From NCBI RefSeq assembly GCF_900142725.1, contig NZ_FRBW01000007.1, positions 1-64,000 of the forward strand: a stretch of 64,000 bases of DNA, read 5' to 3'. Below the pieces are notes generated by a model, which worked only from the letters and a program-made list of their open reading frames with translations, was not told where the DNA came from and ran no database searches. The stretch comes from Roseibium suaedae. GTDB lineage: Bacteria; Pseudomonadota; Alphaproteobacteria; Rhizobiales; Stappiaceae. This document shows, in pieces, positions 9,057 through 17,964 of the stretch (the first letter of the stretch is position 1; each line of letters starts with the position of its first letter). The position numbers and the translations under genes are program-made.

Positions 9057-9532
9057 GCAGGGCGTGAAGGGTATCCCCGTGACCGGGGCGTGCCAAGGTC
9101 GTGCCTATGTGAAGTCAGGACTGATTGTGAAGGGAAATCTGTCTCAACCTATAGAAGTTTAGTCTAATAGACTTTAGAATAATAAGAGAATTTTGCGTTG
9201 CGGAACTTATGTAGTTTGTATGTTGCGATGCGTTACGTGGTTGCTTGAAAGTCAATGTTTTATTCGGTTTTGAAAATTTTGCGCTGCGAAGATAGGTCTA
9301 TTTATTTCATTCTCCATCTATTTTTTGAAGAAAATGCGACAAAAATCCGGATGAAGCACGTCGATAGTCGTATTGCGATGATGAAGTCCTCCTTTCTACA
9401 GTAATGGCAGCTTGCATTCCTTGTGGCTGAGGGACCGGTTTCCGGTTGGGAAAGTTGCCATGGGGTGCGCTGGCGGCCTGCGGATGTGCCGCAGGTATCC
9501 ATGTAGGCTACGGGCCTTTCTGGGAGGAAAGC
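9057..9532. other. AT-rich intergenic and promoter region upstream of the branched-chain-type ABC operon
   Basis: About 475 bases without a convincing gene. Roughly 9130-9420 is clearly AT-richer than the surroundings and is likely to hold the promoters of the divergent PPOX gene and the ABC operon. It contains the short palindrome listed separately. The last 100 bases are GC-rich leader with an in-frame extension that lacks a ribosome-binding site and precedes the Tat signal, so it is not taken as coding. Confidence 0.5.
9162..9174. promoter_or_regulatory. Perfect 13-base palindrome, possible operator
   Basis: AGTCTA-A-TAGACT is a perfect inverted repeat about its central base, embedded in AT-rich DNA and flanked by partly symmetric TTTA/TTTAGAA sequence. 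It lies between divergent transcription units. No regulator can be named; the adjacent TTTAGAA resembles half of an Irr/ICE-type iron motif but the other half is missing. Confidence 0.35.
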
Positions 9533-10879
9533 ATGACCCTTATTCGTAAACCGCTTAGCCGTCGTTCCATTCTGCGTTCCGGCGCAGCTGGCGGCCTTGT
9601 TCTTGCCACCCCGACCATCTTTACCAGCCGCGCCTGGTCCGCTGGCTATTTGAACGAGCCGACGGGCGACACCGTGACTTTCGGCTTCAACGTGCCGCAG
9701 ACCGGCGCCTATGCCGATGAAGGCGCAGACGAGCTGCGCGCCTATCAGCTGGCCGTCAAGCATCTGAACGGTGAAGGCGACGGCGGCATGCTGAGCACCT
9801 TCTCGTCCAAGGCCCTGGGCGGAAACGGCATCAACGGCAAGAAGGTCGCCTTTGTGACCGGTGATACCCAGACCAAGTCTGATGCTGCCCGTGCGTCTGC
9901 CAAGCGCATGATCGAGAAGGACGGCGCAGTGATGATCACCGGCGGGTCGTCCTCCGGCGTGGCAATCGCTGTTCAGTCCCTGTGCCAGGAAGCTGGCGTG
10001 ATCTTCATGGCGGGTCTGACCCACTCCAACGACACCACCGGCAAGGACAAGCGGGCCAACGGTTTCCGTCACTTCTTCAACACGGAAATGACCGGCGCTG
10101 CACTGGCTCCGGTGCTCAAGAACGTCATGGGTGCCGACCGCCGTGCCTATCACCTGACCGCCGACTACACCTGGGGCTGGTCCCAGGAAGAGTCGATCAA
10201 GAAGTACACCGAACAGCTCGGCTGGGAGACGGTGGCTGCCGTCCGCACCCCGCTCGGCGCCGGCGACTTCTCCCAGTACATCACGCCGGTTCTCAACTCC
10301 GGTGCGGACGTGCTGGTCCTGAACCACTACGGCAAGGACATGGTCAACTCGCTGACCCAGGCGGTTCAGTTCGGTCTGCGCGACAAGATGGTGAACGGCA
10401 AGCAGTTCGAAATCGTTGTCCCGCTCTATTCCGAGCTGATGGCTCAGGGCGCCGGTGAGAACGTCAAGGGCATCCTTGGCTCTTCCAACTGGGACTGGAA
10501 GCTTTCCGACGCAGGCACCCAGGCCTTCACCAAGTCCTTCGGCCAGGAATATGGCTTCCCGCCGAGCCAGGCAGCTCACACCTGCTATGTGCAGACCCTG
10601 CTTTATGCAGACGCCTGCCAGCGGGCCGGCACCTTCATGCCGAGCGAAGTGGGCAAGGCGCTCGAGGGCTTCGAGTTCGATGGCCTGGGCAACGGCCCGA
10701 CCCTCTACCGGGCTGCCGATCACCAGTGCTTCAAGGACGTTCTGGTGGTGAAGGGCAAGGAAAACCCGTCTTCCCAGTACGATCTGCTGGAAGTGGTGGA
10801 AGTCACGCCGCGCGCTCAGGTCGAGTATCCGGCCGAACTGCTGGGTGGTGAGCTGGGCTCCTACAACAACGGCGTCTGA
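9533..10879 (+). CDS. Branched-chain amino acid/urea-type ABC transporter substrate-binding protein
   Basis: A 448-residue periplasmic binding protein of the Leu/Ile/Val-binding (PBP type 1) class. The N-terminus carries a twin-arginine export signal (RKPLSRRSILRSGAAGG) ending near TSRAWSAG, so it is probably exported folded. The body begins VTFGFNVPQTGAYADEGADEL, typical of this class, followed by the GKKVAFVTGDTQTKSDAA region. A GGGAGG ribosome-binding site sits 5 bases before the ATG. It is the first gene of a five-gene transporter operon. Ligand identity cannot be read off; the long length and Tat signal resemble the urea/short-amide or aliphatic-amide binding branch as much as LivK. Confidence 0.88.
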   Translation: MTLIRKPLSRRSILRSGAAGGLVLATPTIFTSRAWSAGYLNEPTGDTVTFGFNVPQTGAYADEGADELRAYQLAVKHLNGEGDGGMLSTFSSKALGGNGINGKKVAFVTGDTQTKSDAARASAKRMIEKDGAVMITGGSSSGVAIAVQSLCQEAGVIFMAGLTHSNDTTGKDKRANGFRHFFNTEMTGAALAPVLKNVMGADRRAYHLTADYTWGWSQEESIKKYTEQLGWETVAAVRTPLGAGDFSQYITPVLNSGADVLVLNHYGKDMVNSLTQAVQFGLRDKMVNGKQFEIVVPLYSELMAQGAGENVKGILGSSNWDWKLSDAGTQAFTKSFGQEYGFPPSQAAHTCYVQTLLYADACQRAGTFMPSEVGKALEGFEFDGLGNGPTLYRAADHQCFKDVLVVKGKENPSSQYDLLEVVEVTPRAQVEYPAELLGGELGSYNNGV

Positions 10880-10895
10880 TCGCCCTTTTACCCTG

Positions 10896-10919
10896 ACGGC
10901 CGCCCGGCAGGGCGGCCGT
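10896..10919 (+). terminator. Intra-operon hairpin after the binding-protein gene
   Basis: A perfect ten-base stem, ACGGCCGCCC paired with GGGCGGCCGT across a GGCA loop, 17 bases after the stop codon. There is no long T-run, so it more likely stabilises the upstream message and lowers permease expression than ends transcription, as is common after binding-protein genes. Confidence 0.65.
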
Positions 10920-10965
10920 TCCTTATTCCCGGTGTGAAAGTGCCGGGGTGGTCTCTGGTCAGCAA

Positions 10966-12009
10966 ATGGCGGCAGATCCGATGGATGTCTTTCTTCTTCA
11001 ATTGCTAAACGGGCTGGACAAGGGCGGCGCCTATGCGCTGATCGCCCTCGGCCTCACTCTCATCTTCGGCACGCTCGGCGTGGTGAACTTCGCCCACGGG
11101 GCCTTGTTCATGCTGGGCGCCTTCTGCGCGGTCTCCTTCAACAAGCTGATCACGCTGCAGAAAATCATCATCGACCCGACAAAGACCACTGCCTGGGGGA
11201 CGCCGCTGGAAGTGCGCACGCCTTATGCGGAAGCGATGTTCGGAGACTTCGGCCAATGGCTGGTGAACTATTCCGTTCCCGTGTCCATCGTTCTGGCAAT
11301 TCCGGTCATGCTGATCATCGGTTTTGTCATGGAACGCGGCCTGATCAAACATTTCTACAACCGGCCCCATGCGGATCAGATCCTGGTGACTTTCGGGCTC
11401 GCGATCGTCCTGCAGGAGGTCATCAAGACCTTGTTCGGTGCAAATCCGATCCCGCAGTCCGCACCCGATGCGGTGCGCGGTGCAGCTGACATCGGTGCGA
11501 TGCTTGGCTTCCAGGCCGGCGCGATCGTCTATCCCTGGTGGCGCATGGTCTATCTGCTGTTCTCCGCCGCGATCATTGCGGGCGTCTTCGCCTTCCTGCA
11601 GTTCACAACCTTCGGCATGGTGGTTCGTGCCGGCATGGCCGACCGTGAGACAGTTGGGCTGCTGGGCATCAACATCGAGCGCCGTTTCACCATCGTCTTT
11701 GCGATTGCCGCGGTCGTCGCAGGCCTTGCCGGGGTGATGTATACGCCGATCCTGCCGCCGGACTATCACATCGGCATGGAGTTCCTGGTGCTTTCCTTCG
11801 TCGTGGTCGTCGTCGGCGGGATGGGCTCGCTGCCGGGCGCGGTTGCCGCCGGGTTCCTTCTCGGCATCCTGCAGTCCTTTGCCTCCATGAATGAGGTCAA
11901 GGATGTCCTGCCGGGTATCGACCAGATCATCATCTATCTTGTTGCTGTGGTTATTCTTCTCGTGCGTCCGCGCGGGCTGATGGGCCGCAGGGGTGTCATG
12001 GAGAACTAA
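10966..12009 (+). CDS. livH: Branched-chain amino acid ABC transporter permease (LivH family)
   Basis: A multi-pass inner-membrane permease of about 347 residues. The N-terminus [24 protein letters not shown] and the following [15 protein letters not shown] are the signature of LivH; the central EAA-like loop [26 protein letters not shown] is also present. It carries a loop insertion of some 30 residues (about 65-100) compared with the shortest LivH proteins. In-frame starts exist at GTG 10948, ATG 10966 and ATG 10981; none has a strong ribosome-binding site, so the start is uncertain by a few codons. It pairs with the LivM-type permease that follows. Confidence 0.9.
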   Translation: MAADPMDVFLLQLLNGLDKGGAYALIALGLTLIFGTLGVVNFAHGALFMLGAFCAVSFNKLITLQKIIIDPTKTTAWGTPLEVRTPYAEAMFGDFGQWLVNYSVPVSIVLAIPVMLIIGFVMERGLIKHFYNRPHADQILVTFGLAIVLQEVIKTLFGANPIPQSAPDAVRGAADIGAMLGFQAGAIVYPWWRMVYLLFSAAIIAGVFAFLQFTTFGMVVRAGMADRETVGLLGINIERRFTIVFAIAAVVAGLAGVMYTPILPPDYHIGMEFLVLSFVVVVVGGMGSLPGAVAAGFLLGILQSFASMNEVKDVLPGIDQIIIYLVAVVILLVRPRGLMGRRGVMEN

Positions 12010-12014
12010 GAACA

Positions 12015-13148
12015 ATGAGCGCGACACCAACTCCCACCCGCGATCTGCTGATGTTTGTGGTCTTTGCCGCAGCTGTGCTGACCATGCCGATGTGGCTTGC
12101 CCCGATTGGGGCAGGCTATCCGGATCTGCTGCAGAAGTTTGCGATCTACGGCCTGTTTGCCACCGGCTTCAACCTCCTCTTCGGCCTGACCGGCTACCTG
12201 TCCTTCGGCCACGCGGCCTTTCTCGGGGTCGGATCCTATACGGCGGTCTGGACGTTCAAGCTCCTGGGCATGAACCCAATTCCGGCAGCCATCATGGCTA
12301 TTGCAGCTTCCGGTATTTTCGCAGTTGCCATCGGTTTCGTCTCGCTGCGCCGTTCGGGCATCTACTTCTCGATCCTGACGCTCGCCTTTGCGCAGATGTC
12401 CTATAACCTTGCCTATTCGGTGCTGACCCCGATCACCAACGGTGAAACGGGCCTCAGGGTTCTGCGCAGCGATCCGCGTCTGTTTGATGCGGCCGGGCAG
12501 GGCGATGGTCCGCTGGTTTCGACCCTCTTCGGCATCGAGATGAGCGGCTATCCGGGCTTCTACTTCTGCGCCGTTCTGCTGATCATCGGCTTCTTCATTG
12601 CACAGCGGATCTTCCGCTCGCCCTTCGGCACCATGCTCCGGGCCGTGAAGTCCAACCAGAACCGGATGAACTACACCGGCTTGAACCCGCGTCCCTACAC
12701 CCTGGCCGCCTTCGTCATTTCCGGCATGTATGCCGGTCTGGCAGGCGCGCTGCTTTGCATCACCGATCCGCTGGCCGGTGCCGAGCGCATGCAGTGGACC
12801 GCGTCGGGTGAAGTGGTTCTGATGACCATCCTTGGCGGCATGGGCACCTTGCTTGGGCCCATCCTCGGCGCCGGCCTCATCAAGTATTTCGAGAACATCT
12901 TCTCCGCGTTCAACGAGCAGACCCTGCACAGAATCTTCGGCTTCCTTCCGGACTTTTTGGAAACGCCCGTGGTTGCGATCACCAGTCTGTTCGTTGGGGA
13001 AGGCTGGCAACTGACACTTGGCGTGCTCTTCATGCTGATCGTCATCTTCCTGCCGGGCGGCATCATGGAAGGCTTCAGCCGGATCGGGCGGATGTTCCGC
13101 CGGTCCTCCGGCGCGAAGGGCTCCCATCAGACTGCACCTGCCGAATAA
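12015..13148 (+). CDS. livM: Branched-chain amino acid ABC transporter permease (LivM family)
   Basis: A 377-residue permease and the second membrane half of the transporter. Diagnostic blocks are [21 protein letters not shown] near residues 56-76 and, later, [21 protein letters not shown], both conserved in LivM. The start lies 5 bases after the livH stop, so translation is probably coupled. The C-terminal tail is basic and cytoplasmic ([10 protein letters not shown]). Confidence 0.92.
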   Translation: MSATPTPTRDLLMFVVFAAAVLTMPMWLAPIGAGYPDLLQKFAIYGLFATGFNLLFGLTGYLSFGHAAFLGVGSYTAVWTFKLLGMNPIPAAIMAIAASGIFAVAIGFVSLRRSGIYFSILTLAFAQMSYNLAYSVLTPITNGETGLRVLRSDPRLFDAAGQGDGPLVSTLFGIEMSGYPGFYFCAVLLIIGFFIAQRIFRSPFGTMLRAVKSNQNRMNYTGLNPRPYTLAAFVISGMYAGLAGALLCITDPLAGAERMQWTASGEVVLMTILGGMGTLLGPILGAGLIKYFENIFSAFNEQTLHRIFGFLPDFLETPVVAITSLFVGEGWQLTLGVLFMLIVIFLPGGIMEGFSRIGRMFRRSSGAKGSHQTAPAE

Positions 13149-13168
13149 CGCCGGGAAAGGGAACGACA

Positions 13169-13924
13169 ATGGAAATTCTCAAGGTCCAGGGCGTCAACAA
13201 GGCCTTCGGTGGTCTCAGAGCCCTCAACGACGTGAACCTCTCCGTGGAAGAGGGAACCGTTCACGCCATTATCGGCCCGAACGGGGCGGGCAAGTCTACC
13301 TTGCTCAACTGTTTCGTCGGCCGACTGATCCCGGATACCGGATCGGTCATGTTCGGCAACACCTCTCTCATCGGCCTCAAGGCGCATGAGATCAACCAGG
13401 CCGGTGTGTCGCGGGTGTTCCAGACGCCGGAGATCTTCGGCGATCTGACGCTTCTGGAAAACATCATGATCCCGACCATGGCCCGGCGGGATGGCGAGTT
13501 TGCGCTGAAGGCGTGGGGCAGAGTGGATCAGGATGCGGAGATCCGCGACCGTTCCATGCACATGCTGGAAGATGTCGGCCTTGCCTCCAAGAAGGATATG
13601 ATCGCCGGCAGCCTGTCGCGTGGTGACAAGCGGCGGCTGGAACTGGCCATGTGCCTGGTCCAGGATCCAAAGCTGCTGCTTCTGGACGAGCCCACCGCCG
13701 GCATGTCCCGTGCCGACACCAACAACACCATCGATCTCCTGAAGCGGATCGGTGAGCGGGGCATCACCAAGATCGTGATCGAGCACGACATGCATGTGGT
13801 GTTCTCTCTGGCAAACAAGATCAGCGTTCTGGCTCAAGGCACTGTCATCGCTGAAGGAACACCACAGGAAATCAAGGGCGATCCGCGCGTTCAGGAAGCC
13901 TATCTCGGAGGAGCGCATCTATGA
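13169..13924 (+). CDS. livG: Branched-chain amino acid ABC transporter ATP-binding protein (LivG family)
   Basis: One of two ATPase subunits. Walker A is GPNGAGKS (residues 36-43), Walker B is LLLLDEP, and the switch histidine is in VIEHDMH. The ABC signature is the variant LSRGDKRRLE, within the range seen in LivG proteins. A GGGAAAGGG stretch precedes the ATG. Its end overlaps the next gene by 4 bases (ATGA), indicating translational coupling with the partner ATPase. Confidence 0.93.
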   Translation: MEILKVQGVNKAFGGLRALNDVNLSVEEGTVHAIIGPNGAGKSTLLNCFVGRLIPDTGSVMFGNTSLIGLKAHEINQAGVSRVFQTPEIFGDLTLLENIMIPTMARRDGEFALKAWGRVDQDAEIRDRSMHMLEDVGLASKKDMIAGSLSRGDKRRLELAMCLVQDPKLLLLDEPTAGMSRADTNNTIDLLKRIGERGITKIVIEHDMHVVFSLANKISVLAQGTVIAEGTPQEIKGDPRVQEAYLGGAHL

Positions 13925-14700
13925 CCCTATTGGATGACAAGCTGGCTGGCCGCTCCGCTCCGGGCGTGGCGCCGGTGAAGCCTCAGGGCGGCGCGCCCGC
14001 CTTCTTCTCTGCCTGGGATCTTCACGCCTATTACGGCGAGAGCTACATCGTTCAGGGCGTGCGTTTCGATGTCCGGGAAGGCGAGATCCTTGCGCTTCTT
14101 GGCCGCAACGGGGCAGGAAAGACCTCAACCCTGCGCACTATCGCGCGGATGGACAATCCGCGTCTGACCCATGGCGAGATCTGGCTGGATCATCAGCCGC
14201 TCCATGAGATGAAGAGCTTTCAGGCAGCCCGTTGCGGGGTTGGCCTGGTGCCTGAAGACCGGCGGATCATTCCGGGACTGACGGTGCAGGAAAATCTTGA
14301 ACTGTCCCAGATTGCCGAGCCCAAGGGCTGGTCGATCGAGCGGATCTACGATCACTTTCCGCGACTGGCTGAACGGCGCAACCAGGAAGGCATCACCATG
14401 TCGGGCGGCGAGCAGCAGATGCTCGCCATTGCCCGGGTGCTGGCGCGGGACATCAAGCTGCTGCTGCTGGATGAACCTTATGAAGGTCTGGCTCCGGTCA
14501 TCGTGCACGAGATCGAACGTATTCTCGAAGGGGTGAAGGAACTCGGCATCACCACCATCATCGTGGAGCAGAACGCCATCGCCGCCCTGCATCTGGCGGA
14601 TCGTGCCGTCATTCTCGACATGGGCGAGGTCGTCTTTGACGGCGCTGCCCAGGAAGTGCTCGATAATGCGGAACTGCGCCAGGAGTATCTGGCGATCTGA
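13921..14700 (+). CDS. livF: Branched-chain amino acid ABC transporter ATP-binding protein (LivF family)
   Basis: The second ATPase subunit, 259 residues, with a 30-residue N-terminal extension before the usual LivF start. Walker A is GRNGAGKT (residues 61-68), the signature is MSGGEQQML, and Walker B is LLLLDEPYEGLAP, which is diagnostic for LivF rather than LivG. The start overlaps livG, and a terminator follows some 75 bases downstream, so this is the last gene of the transporter proper. Confidence 0.93.
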   Translation: MTLLDDKLAGRSAPGVAPVKPQGGAPAFFSAWDLHAYYGESYIVQGVRFDVREGEILALLGRNGAGKTSTLRTIARMDNPRLTHGEIWLDHQPLHEMKSFQAARCGVGLVPEDRRIIPGLTVQENLELSQIAEPKGWSIERIYDHFPRLAERRNQEGITMSGGEQQMLAIARVLARDIKLLLLDEPYEGLAPVIVHEIERILEGVKELGITTIIVEQNAIAALHLADRAVILDMGEVVFDGAAQEVLDNAELRQEYLAI

Positions 14701-14776
14701 TCCGGCGGTTTGCGCGAGTTCCCCGCAGCACGGCCTGCGGGAACTGGACGCGACTCACCAACAAGACGTGCTAAGG

Positions 14777-14805
14777 AAAGCCGGTACCTTCAGGTGCCGG
14801 CTTTT
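14777..14805 (+). terminator. Rho-independent terminator after livF
   Basis: AGCCGGTACC pairs with GGTGCCGGCT (one G-U pair) over a TTCA tetraloop, followed by TTT. An additional stem without a T-tract (CCCCGCAG...CTGCGGG) lies just upstream near 14720-14743. Confidence 0.75.
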
Positions 14806-14837
14806 CTGTTTCCGATTGCAATCCGGAGTTCCGTCCC

Positions 14838-15827
14838 ATGCTGACCCTTTCTGCCGAAGAGACCCGCAATGCCTTGCCGTATGACCGGCTGATCGAGGCC
14901 TTGCGGTCCATGTTCAAGGCAGGATGCGTGATGCCCTTGCGCCACCATCACCAGATGGAGGTCCCAGGCGAGGCCGAGGCGACCTTGTTGCTCATGCCCG
15001 CATGGGTTCCGGGCGCTTACTCCGGGGTCAAGATCGTCAATGTCATGCCGGGGAATTCCGAAAGGGGATTGCCTGCGGTGGCCGCTCAATATCTGCTGTC
15101 CCACGGCCGGACCGGCGAAATGCTGGCTCTTGTGGATGGGGGGGAACTGACGGCCCGGCGGACGGCGGCTGCCTCCGCCCTTGCTGCGGACTATCTTGCC
15201 CGCAAGGATGCTTCCCATCTCGTGATTGCCGGAACGGGCCGTGTTGCCGTCAGCCTGGCTGCTGCTCACAAGGCCGTCCGGCCGATCAGCAAGGTAACGG
15301 TCTGGGGCCGGTCCCTGGCCAAGGCGGAACTTGCAGCATCTGACATTGCGCAGACCTGCGGCGTCGAGGCACTGGCCAGCACCGATCTTCAGAGTGCTGT
15401 TCAGGCCGCGGATATCGTCAGCGCGGCGACGCTTTCGCAAGACCCCTTGATCCAAGGCTCCTGGCTGCAGCCGGGCACCCATGTCGATCTGATCGGAGCC
15501 TTCCGCCCGGACATGCGCGAGAGTGACGATGAAGCCGTGCGCCGCAGCTCGGTCTTTGCCGACACCCGCGAGGGGGCGAGCAAGGAAGGCGGGGATCTGG
15601 CGCAGCCCCTGAAATCCGGTGTCTTGCAGCCAAAGGATGTTTTGGCAGATCTTTACGACTTGTGCCGCAATGATCACCTGGGGCGCCGTTCCGGCGATGA
15701 AATCACCCTGTTCAAGTCGGTCGGGGCAGCGCTTGAGGACCTTGCCGGCGCAGTGCTTGCCTATGAAACAGTGGTGTCGGAGCGGGGCCAGTTGGGATTG
15801 AACATGCGCGGGGCCAAGGCGCATTAA
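14838..15827 (+). CDS. Ornithine cyclodeaminase/mu-crystallin family protein
   Basis: A 329-residue NAD(P)-dependent Rossmann enzyme. The family pattern is clear: GVKIVNVMPGNSERGLPAV, then ALVDGGELTARRTAAASALAA, then the dinucleotide loop VIAGTGRVA (GTGxxA-type). Members deaminate ornithine to proline, reduce delta-1-pyrroline-2-carboxylate, or dehydrogenate other amino acids, and homology does not separate these. It begins 33 bases after the transporter terminator, on the same strand, so some read-through is possible and a link to uptake of an amino acid is reasonable inference. Confidence 0.88.
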   Translation: MLTLSAEETRNALPYDRLIEALRSMFKAGCVMPLRHHHQMEVPGEAEATLLLMPAWVPGAYSGVKIVNVMPGNSERGLPAVAAQYLLSHGRTGEMLALVDGGELTARRTAAASALAADYLARKDASHLVIAGTGRVAVSLAAAHKAVRPISKVTVWGRSLAKAELAASDIAQTCGVEALASTDLQSAVQAADIVSAATLSQDPLIQGSWLQPGTHVDLIGAFRPDMRESDDEAVRRSSVFADTREGASKEGGDLAQPLKSGVLQPKDVLADLYDLCRNDHLGRRSGDEITLFKSVGAALEDLAGAVLAYETVVSERGQLGLNMRGAKAH

Positions 15828-15834
15828 AGGGGGA

Positions 15835-16938
15835 ATGATGAGCACCTTCCGGTATGAGCTGCCTTCTGTCGTCGGCTTTCTGCTCTTCGGTGTCTTTCAC
15901 ATCTTTGCCGATCGGCTTCATCCGGAGACGGTCGGTCTGACCGTGTCTCTGCTTTTGCTGGGTGTGCTGTTTTTGGTGATGATGTGGTGCTCCTTCTCCG
16001 TCGTGCGCCATGCGGGCGGTCTTGCGACGCTTCTCGGCGAGCCCTATGGCACGCTGATCCTGACCCTGGCGGTTACGGGCATCGAGGTGGCGCTGATTTC
16101 GGCGGTGATGCTGTCCGGCGACGCCAAGCCGACCCTTGCCCGGGAAACGATGTTCTCGGTTGTCATGATTGTTCTCACCGGGCTTGTGGGGCTGTGTCTT
16201 CTGCTCGGCGGATTGCGCCAGAAGGCGATGGAATACAATCTTCAGGGCGCCAACGCCTTCCTGTCGGTGCTGATCCCGTTGGCCGTCATTGCCCTGGTGC
16301 TGCCGCGCGTGACACCATCAGCCCCGGGCGGCGAACTCTCCACCCTGCAGACCATCTTCGATATTGCCATGTCAGTGGTGCTTTACGGGGTGTTTCTGAT
16401 CATCCTGACCAAGACCCACAGCGATCTCTTCCAGCAGCCGGGGGCGAACCCTGGCGAGGAAGATCATCACGGCGGCGCGGTGCGCTCCGTCGGCTATCAT
16501 GTGGCCGGTCTCTTCGGCGCCTTGCTGCCGATTATCCTGCTGGCGGAAACCCTGGCCGAATACGCGGAGCATGGCATTCACGAGATCGGGGCCCCCGTCG
16601 CTCTTGGCGGCTTCCTGGTTGCCGTTCTGATCCTGATGCCGGAAGGCGTGAGTGCCATCAAGGCGGCACGGGAGAACAAGCTGCAGCGGGCGGTCAACAT
16701 CTGCCTTGGCGCAGCGCTTGCCACCATTGGCCTGACAGTGCCTGCGGTACTTGCCATCGGCTGGTTGACGAACAAGACCGTCGAACTTGGCCTCGATATC
16801 GAGGACATTGTTCTTCTGATCCTGACCTTGTTCCTGAGCTCGGTGACCTTCGGCAGCCGCCAGACCAACTACCTGCAGGGCGCGGTCCATCTGGCCCTGT
16901 TCGGGGCCTATGTGATGATGATCTTCGATCTGGCCTGA
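15835..16938 (+). CDS. Calcium/proton antiporter (ChaA family)
   Basis: A 367-residue cation exchanger with about ten to eleven membrane helices. The hallmark GEPYGTLILTLAVTGIEVALI (about residues 66-86) is the first alpha-repeat of ChaA/CAX exchangers; the second repeat appears as GAPVALGGFLVAVLILMPEGVSA. A histidine-rich, acidic cytoplasmic loop (GEEDHHGG) separates the halves. It would export Ca2+ (and perhaps Na+ or K+) against protons. Two adjacent ATGs are possible starts. It lies 7 bases after the cyclodeaminase stop and is likely in the same transcript. Confidence 0.9.
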   Translation: MMSTFRYELPSVVGFLLFGVFHIFADRLHPETVGLTVSLLLLGVLFLVMMWCSFSVVRHAGGLATLLGEPYGTLILTLAVTGIEVALISAVMLSGDAKPTLARETMFSVVMIVLTGLVGLCLLLGGLRQKAMEYNLQGANAFLSVLIPLAVIALVLPRVTPSAPGGELSTLQTIFDIAMSVVLYGVFLIILTKTHSDLFQQPGANPGEEDHHGGAVRSVGYHVAGLFGALLPIILLAETLAEYAEHGIHEIGAPVALGGFLVAVLILMPEGVSAIKAARENKLQRAVNICLGAALATIGLTVPAVLAIGWLTNKTVELGLDIEDIVLLILTLFLSSVTFGSRQTNYLQGAVHLALFGAYVMMIFDLA

Positions 16939-17000
16939 TCTTGTGTCTTGGTTTGCAACTGTTGTAAACGGAGCTCCGGAATCCTGGAGCCGTGGCCTGA

Positions 17001-17945
17001 ATGTTCAAAAGTATTCTCGAGATTGTCCTTGGAAAATTCTCCGTAATCCACATCAATGGCGGATTGGGTAATCAGCTTTTCCAGTATGCAATGGGCCGCA
17101 AATTCGCCTTGGAGAATGACGTCGATCTATATCTTGACTTGATGGAGTTCGAGAGAAAAAAGAAGAAATCGCGCAAAGGTCCCGGCGGGCGCGATTTTAA
17201 TCTGTCTAAGTTCAGAATTGTGGCTGAGCCGTGCGATCAGGTCGTTTTGACACGCACCCTTTTTCCGGCGAACAAGTTCGGGAAAAAGGCTCTGAAGCTG
17301 AGGGAGCGCCATTCTTCCTACAGGCGTCGTTTGGTTCTTGAGAATGTGTCTGAGGGACTTCCAAACCTCGAGAACGCCGCTCTGCCTCTCTATCTCAGTG
17401 GATACTTTCAGAACTACCGGGTTCCTTTTGCCATCCGCGAGCATTTGCTCGAAGAACTCAGCCTGAAGGAGCAGTTTGCGCCATCGGGAGCTCATTTGGC
17501 GCGTATCCAGAACGAACAAAGCGTTTCGGTTCATATTCGTCGTGGGGATTATCTCACGAGCAATTTGCCGGATGAATTCGGTGTCTTGTCCGTGGACTAT
17601 TACTTGTCTGCGATGGAGTTGGTCAGACAGCGCCTGGAAAAGCCGAGCTTCTTTGTTTTCTGCGAGGACGTCGACTGGGCACAGGACGTTCTGGGAGGCT
17701 TCAGCGACGTGACGATCATGGATCCTCAGGCCCCGGAGCACGACATGGCAATAATGTCGTATTGCAGGCACCAGATCATTGCGAATAGCAGCTTTAGCTG
17801 GTGGGGAGCGTTTCTAAACCGAAACCTTGGTCAGATCGTCATTGGTCCTTCAACCTGGTTCCGGAATGGATCAATCCCGATTGACGTCATTCTCCATCCA
17901 AACTGGATTCGGCACATGCCGGAGAATGGGCGGCTCTTTACTTGA
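17001..17945 (+). CDS. GT11 family glycosyltransferase (alpha-1,2-fucosyltransferase-like)
   Basis: The 314-residue protein has all the hallmarks of Glyco_transf_11: the N-terminal INGGLGNQLFQYAMGRKF loop (about residues 19-36), the sugar-nucleotide-binding SVHIRRGDYL motif and the C-terminal NSSFSWWGAFL motif. Known members transfer fucose from GDP-fucose to galactose in O-antigens or capsules. It stands alone: no GDP-fucose synthesis genes or other polysaccharide genes are nearby. Its base composition is visibly AT-richer, with more AAA/AAT/TTT codons than its neighbours, which suggests horizontal acquisition. The start could also be a few codons inside, near the VIHINGG block. Confidence 0.88.
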   Translation: MFKSILEIVLGKFSVIHINGGLGNQLFQYAMGRKFALENDVDLYLDLMEFERKKKKSRKGPGGRDFNLSKFRIVAEPCDQVVLTRTLFPANKFGKKALKLRERHSSYRRRLVLENVSEGLPNLENAALPLYLSGYFQNYRVPFAIREHLLEELSLKEQFAPSGAHLARIQNEQSVSVHIRRGDYLTSNLPDEFGVLSVDYYLSAMELVRQRLEKPSFFVFCEDVDWAQDVLGGFSDVTIMDPQAPEHDMAIMSYCRHQIIANSSFSWWGAFLNRNLGQIVIGPSTWFRNGSIPIDVILHPNWIRHMPENGRLFT

Positions 17946-17964
17946 AACGGGCTGGGTCTTAGGC

